DNA from: Bog-756 sp963699085
Lineage (GTDB): Bacteria > Actinomycetota > Acidimicrobiia > Acidimicrobiales > RAAP-2
NCBI GenBank assembly: GCA_963699085.1
Contig: CAVOTH010000002.1
Location: 329,553-393,552, forward strand
Direction of reading: 5' to 3'
Length of the DNA stretch: 64,000 nucleotides
A program made the translations under genes and the position numbers. This document shows positions 60,995 to 64,000 of this stretch, piece after piece (within the stretch, counting starts at the first letter, position 1; each line of letters begins with the position of its first letter). The notes under the pieces are model-generated. The model was given only the letters and a program-made list of their open reading frames with translations, was not told the DNA's origin and searched no databases.

Positions 60995-61426
60995 ATGCCC
61001 CCCAAGAAGAAGATCCTCGCGGTCGTCAAGATCCAGCTGCCCGCCGGCGGCGCCACGCCCGCCCCCCCGGTGGGTACGGCCCTCGGGCCGCACGGCGTCC
61101 AGACCATGGACTTCGTGAAGCAGTACAACGCCGCCACCGAGAAGCAGGCCGGCTCGATCATCCCGGTCGAGATCTCGATCTACGAGGACCGCACCTTCAC
61201 CTTCGTGCTCAAGACCCCGCCGGCCGCTGCACTGTTGCGCCAGGCCGCCGGGATCGACAAGGGCGCCTCGACCGCCGGTCGTGAGCAGGTCGCCACCGTG
61301 ACCGACGCCCAGATCACCGAGATCGCCACCATCAAGCTGCCCGACCTCAACACCGCCGACCTCGAGTCGGCCAAGAAGCAGGTCGCCGGCACCGCCCGCT
61401 CAATGGGCATCGCCGTCGCCGGCTGA
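60995..61426 (+). CDS. rplK: 50S ribosomal protein L11
   Basis: The 143-residue protein has the L11 signature (PPKKKILAVVKIQLPAGGAT, PPVGTALGPHGVQTMDFVKQ). It forms the GTPase stalk base with 23S rRNA and is the site of thiopeptide action. AAGGAGAG precedes the ATG. Confidence 0.97.
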   Translation: MPPKKKILAVVKIQLPAGGATPAPPVGTALGPHGVQTMDFVKQYNAATEKQAGSIIPVEISIYEDRTFTFVLKTPPAAALLRQAAGIDKGASTAGREQVATVTDAQITEIATIKLPDLNTADLESAKKQVAGTARSMGIAVAG

Positions 61427-61471
61427 GCCGGACGACACCGAACACTCGCGAATACGAAAGAGACACACCAA

Positions 61472-62194
61472 ATGTCCAGGGGAAAGAAGTACACGGCCAG
61501 CATCGCCGGGATCGACCGGGAGCATCTGTACTCGGCGGCCGAGGCCGTCGACCTGGTCAAGGCCTCGGCCAAAGCCAGCTTTGACGAGACCATCGAGTTG
61601 GCCATCCGCCTAGGGGTCGATCCCCGCAAGGCCGATCAGATCGTCCGCGGGACTCTGTCCCTGCCGGCCGGTACCGGGCGGACGGCGCGGGTCGCCGTCT
61701 TCGCAGCCGGGGAGAAGGCCGCCGAGGCCCGTGCCGCCGGGGCCGACGTCGTCGGTGCCGACGACCTGGTGGCCCGGGTGTCCGGTGAGGGATTCCTCGA
61801 CTTCGACATCGCCATCGCCACCCCTGATCTGATGGGTCAGGTCGGCACACTCGGCCGGGTCCTCGGACCGCGTGGGCTGATGCCCAACCCCAAGACCGGC
61901 ACGGTGACCGACGACGTCGAGCGGGCCGTCCTGGAGTTCAAGGGCGGGCGCGTCGAGTACCGGACGGACAAGGTCGGCAACATCCACATCCGGGTCGGCA
62001 AGGCCTCATTCGAGAAGGCCAAGCTCCTGGAGAACATCCACGCCGTCATGGACGAGATCCACCGGGTCAAGCCGGCCTCGGCCAAGGGTAAGTACGTGCG
62101 TGCGGTGACCCTCTCCTCGACCATGGGCCCCGGCGTCCACATCGACCCGCTGCTGGCTCGCAAGGCCGAAGAGGAACTGGTCGCCACTGCCTGA
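61472..62194 (+). CDS. rplA: 50S ribosomal protein L1
   Basis: The 240-residue protein has the standard L1 sequence (SFDETIELAIRLGVDPRKAD, GRVLGPRGLMPNPKTGTVT). It forms the L1 stalk and in many bacteria represses its own mRNA. It follows rplK by 45 bases. Confidence 0.97.
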   Translation: MSRGKKYTASIAGIDREHLYSAAEAVDLVKASAKASFDETIELAIRLGVDPRKADQIVRGTLSLPAGTGRTARVAVFAAGEKAAEARAAGADVVGADDLVARVSGEGFLDFDIAIATPDLMGQVGTLGRVLGPRGLMPNPKTGTVTDDVERAVLEFKGGRVEYRTDKVGNIHIRVGKASFEKAKLLENIHAVMDEIHRVKPASAKGKYVRAVTLSSTMGPGVHIDPLLARKAEEELVATA

Positions 62195-62231
62195 CCGGCG
62201 CCCTGGCTGGTCGTTGCCCGGCCGAATGCGC

Positions 62232-62416
62232 TAGCATCTTCTTTTTCCAGATCTACAGAACTGCCGTAGACCTCCGGTGTACCGGTCACCCGGTACCGAA
62301 GGGACCCAGAAGGGTCCGCCTGATGAGGCGTTCCGATTCGAGCACCCGTTGCTCGCAGTCGACCACTCGCTGGTGTCTACGGCCTGAACCAGAGCGAATC
62401 GCTCGGTGGAGGCACG
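62232..62416 (+). promoter_or_regulatory. Ribosomal protein L10 leader with its promoter
   Basis: A -10 box TAGCAT (62232-62237) starts a leader in which GCCGTAGAC (62263-62271) pairs with GTCTACGGC (62375-62383). Several hairpins lie in between (GGACCC/GGGTCC, GCCT/AGGC, GAGC/GCTC). This is the usual L10-L12 binding leader that lets the complex repress rplJL translation. Confidence 0.82.
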
Positions 62417-63163
62417 ATGGACAATCCGAGGGCCGACAAGGTCGCCGTCGTCAATGAGGTCCGGGAACGGATGGATGCCGCCGATGGTGCACTCCTCACC
62501 GAGTACCGCGGCCTGACCGTCGCCGAACTGGCCGAGCTCCGGCGTGAGCTGGTCGCCGCCGGCGGTGACTACAAGGTCTACAAGAACACCCTGGTCCGCC
62601 TGGCCGTGGCCGACACCCCTCGTGAGGGGATGACCGCGTTCCTGACCGGCCCGACGGCCATCGCCTTCGTGCAGGGTGACGTCAGCGCCGTGGCAAAGGC
62701 CTTGCGGGACTTCGCCCGGGCCAACCCGAACCTGATCGTGAAGGGTGGCGTGGTCGGCACATCGGTCATGTCGGCGGCCGACATCGACATCCTGGCCGAG
62801 CTGCCCTCCCGTGAGACCCTGCTCGCCCAGTTCGCCGGTGCCCTGTCAGCTCCGCTCCAGCAGCTGGCCGGACTCATGCAGGCCCTTCCCCGGAACCTGG
62901 CGTTCGGCGTCTCCGCTCTGCTGGACCAGCGTCGGGCCGAGAGCGGTGCCGACGGGGCTCCCGCCGCCGAAGCCACGACTGACGAGGCTGCGGCCGCCGA
63001 AGACGCTTCCCCGGTAGCGGAGGCCTCCGCCCCCGAGGCGGCCGAAGTACCGGCCTCCGAAACTGCAGAGGCCCCGGCCGACGAGGCCCCGGCCGCAGAA
63101 GCCCCAGCCGACGAAGCCCCAGCCGACGAAGCCCCAGCCGACGAAGCCCCGGCCGCCGAATAA
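62417..63163 (+). CDS. rplJ: 50S ribosomal protein L10
   Basis: The 248-residue protein has a normal L10 body (residues 1-175: ALLTEYRGLTVAELAELRRE, YKVYKNTLVRLAV) that anchors the L7/L12 stalk. It then has a tail of about 70 residues made almost only of Ala, Glu, Asp and Pro. Usual L10 length is about 165-180. The tail ends in repeats of APADE. GGAGG precedes the ATG. Confidence 0.96.
   Translation: MDNPRADKVAVVNEVRERMDAADGALLTEYRGLTVAELAELRRELVAAGGDYKVYKNTLVRLAVADTPREGMTAFLTGPTAIAFVQGDVSAVAKALRDFARANPNLIVKGGVVGTSVMSAADIDILAELPSRETLLAQFAGALSAPLQQLAGLMQALPRNLAFGVSALLDQRRAESGADGAPAAEATTDEAAAAEDASPVAEASAPEAAEVPASETAEAPADEAPAAEAPADEAPADEAPADEAPAAE
63071..63160 (+). repeat. 15-bp in-frame tandem repeat, six copies
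   Basis: Six units near GCCCCAGCCGACGAA encode APADE or APAAE at the very end of L10, directly before the stop codon. Confidence 0.95.
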
Positions 63164-63235
63164 GCGGCATCAGCGACAATGACTCCGACCAATCCGACCA
63201 ATCAACGACAGACCCAGGAACAAGGAGTAACGACG

Positions 63236-63634
63236 ATGGCAGGAACCCTGACCAAGGACCAGATTCTGGACGGCATCTCTGAGCTGTCCGTGCTCGAGCT
63301 CAGCGAACTGCTGAAGGAGTTCGAGGAGCGTTTCGGCGTCACCGCCGCCGCCCCCGTGGCCGTGGCGGCAGCCGCACCAGCCGCCGGCGCCGGTGGTGGC
63401 GAGGCCGCCGCCGATGAGGAGAAGAGCGAGTTCGACGTCATCCTGACCGGTGCCGGCGACAAGAAGATCCAGGTGATCAAGGAAGTCCGCTCACTGACCA
63501 GCCTCGGCCTCAAGGAGGCCAAGGACCTCGTGGACGGAGCCCCCAAGCCCGTGCTCGAGAAGGTCAACAAAGAGGACGCCGACAAGGCGAAGGCGGCGCT
63601 CGAGGGCGCCGGCGCCACCGTCGAGCTCAAGTAG
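63236..63634 (+). CDS. rplL: 50S ribosomal protein L7/L12
   Basis: The 132-residue protein has the N-terminal dimer domain (LSVLELSELLKEFEERFGVT), an Ala-rich hinge and the C-terminal factor-binding domain (IQVIKEVRSLTSLGLKEAKD). The ATG with AAGGAG nine bases upstream is preferred to a start 19 codons earlier. Confidence 0.97.
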   Translation: MAGTLTKDQILDGISELSVLELSELLKEFEERFGVTAAAPVAVAAAAPAAGAGGGEAAADEEKSEFDVILTGAGDKKIQVIKEVRSLTSLGLKEAKDLVDGAPKPVLEKVNKEDADKAKAALEGAGATVELK

Positions 63635-63645
63635 CACGTCCCCCG

Positions 63646-63679
63646 TGTCCCGACCGTCGGTCAACCGGCGGCCGGGACA
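63646..63679 (+). terminator. Hairpin after rplL (attenuator or processing site)
   Basis: TGTCCCG pairs with CGGGACA. After one mismatch, CCGTCGG pairs with CCGGCGG around a UCAA loop. It lies 12 bases after the stop and has no T run, so it may be a partial terminator or an RNase III site before rpoB. Confidence 0.65.
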
Positions 63680-63745
63680 GGGACTGCAGGTGGTCGATGT
63701 GGCGGGCCGGGCAAGTCCGGCGACGCCATCCGGCGGTCTGAATCC

Positions 63746-63774
63746 TTGACTGGGGGCCCTGGTTCTCGTACCTT
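63746..63774 (+). promoter_or_regulatory. Sigma-A-type promoter 1 upstream of the presumed rpoB
   Basis: TTGACT (63746-63751), a 17-base spacer, TACCTT (63769-63774). The 63635-64000 stretch contains no gene, only the hairpin and two promoters. Confidence 0.6.
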
Positions 63775-63807
63775 GTGAGGGCCTGGCTCCGGGATTTCCC
63801 GTGTGGG

Positions 63808-63836
63808 TTGTGATCTCGTGCGCTTCCGGTTATGCT
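63808..63836 (+). promoter_or_regulatory. Sigma-A-type promoter 2 upstream of the presumed rpoB
   Basis: TTGTGA (63808-63813), a 17-base spacer, TATGCT (63831-63836). It lies 62 bases after the first promoter in the same direction. Confidence 0.62.
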
Positions 63837-64000
63837 TACTGGTTGCCGTGCCTGCTCCCGTCGCCTTCCTCAGCCGTTCGCGCTCGAGTGTCGCGCGCCC
63901 TGACCCCCCTGACGCCTGCTCCGGCGGCGGTCGTCGACCCTGCAGACCCAGCCTAGAAGTGCCGCTTCGCATCTCGTATCACCGCAGTTCCCCGTCCTTG

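Overview
The window is GC-rich bacterial DNA with actinobacterial content. It carries a DUF3097 protein, a secE-nusG-rplKAJL block behind tRNA-Trp, a small SRP RNA gene beside dnaX-recR, an MptB-type mannosyltransferase, and many start codons that directly follow a -10 box. I infer Actinomycetota, possibly Acidimicrobiia. The class is an inference, because no rRNA gene lies in the window.

Layout. 0-6 kb: end of a MoxR ATPase gene, a DUF58 protein and a transglutaminase membrane protein (one operon), then an ECF sigma factor with its membrane partner. 6-9 kb: a divergent ECF41-type sigma factor and AhpD-like protein with matching promoter motifs, then small membrane proteins. 9-14 kb: a lysyl-tRNA synthetase remnant, an MMPL transporter, a PadR regulator behind a large palindrome, and a membrane protein. 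14-20 kb: tRNA-Ser, a substrate-binding lipoprotein, sulfotransferase, quinone oxidoreductase, TetR and tadA. One 28-bp inverted repeat occurs both before the lipoprotein gene and beside tetR. 20-24 kb: an rRNA methylase and a DevR/DevS-like two-component pair with two DevR-box-like palindromes nearby. The kinase and a neighbouring gene are frameshifted. 24-27.6 kb: tRNA-Ser, SRP RNA, dnaX, recR and a frameshifted sixA.

27.6-38 kb is a C4/C5 acyl-CoA region: thiolase, crotonyl-CoA carboxylase/reductase, epimerase, a GIY-YIG protein, carboxylase beta and small subunits, ethylmalonyl-CoA mutase and 3-hydroxybutyryl-CoA dehydrogenase. This is much of the ethylmalonyl-CoA pathway from acetyl-CoA to methylmalonyl/propionyl-CoA. 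38-52 kb: an esterase, a peptidase-like protein, two cyclophilins, lysC (with an internal start) and asd, phoU, type II NADH dehydrogenase, rmuC, a UDP-sulfoquinovose synthase and citrate synthase. 52-59 kb: thioesterase, beta-glucosidase, GtrA protein, membrane proteins, YajQ, tRNA-Tyr, mannosyltransferase and acetyltransferase. 59-64 kb: tRNA-Thr, tRNA-Met, rpmG, tRNA-Trp, secE, nusG, rplK, rplA, L10 leader, rplJ and rplL, ending in two promoters that probably drive rpoB.

The most useful unexplained signals are the DevR-like boxes, the shared TetR operator, the ECF41 promoter pair, the PadR palindrome, the leaderless -10 signature at 17 genes, three frameshifts within 6 kb, and hairpin-bearing tandem repeats at gene ends.
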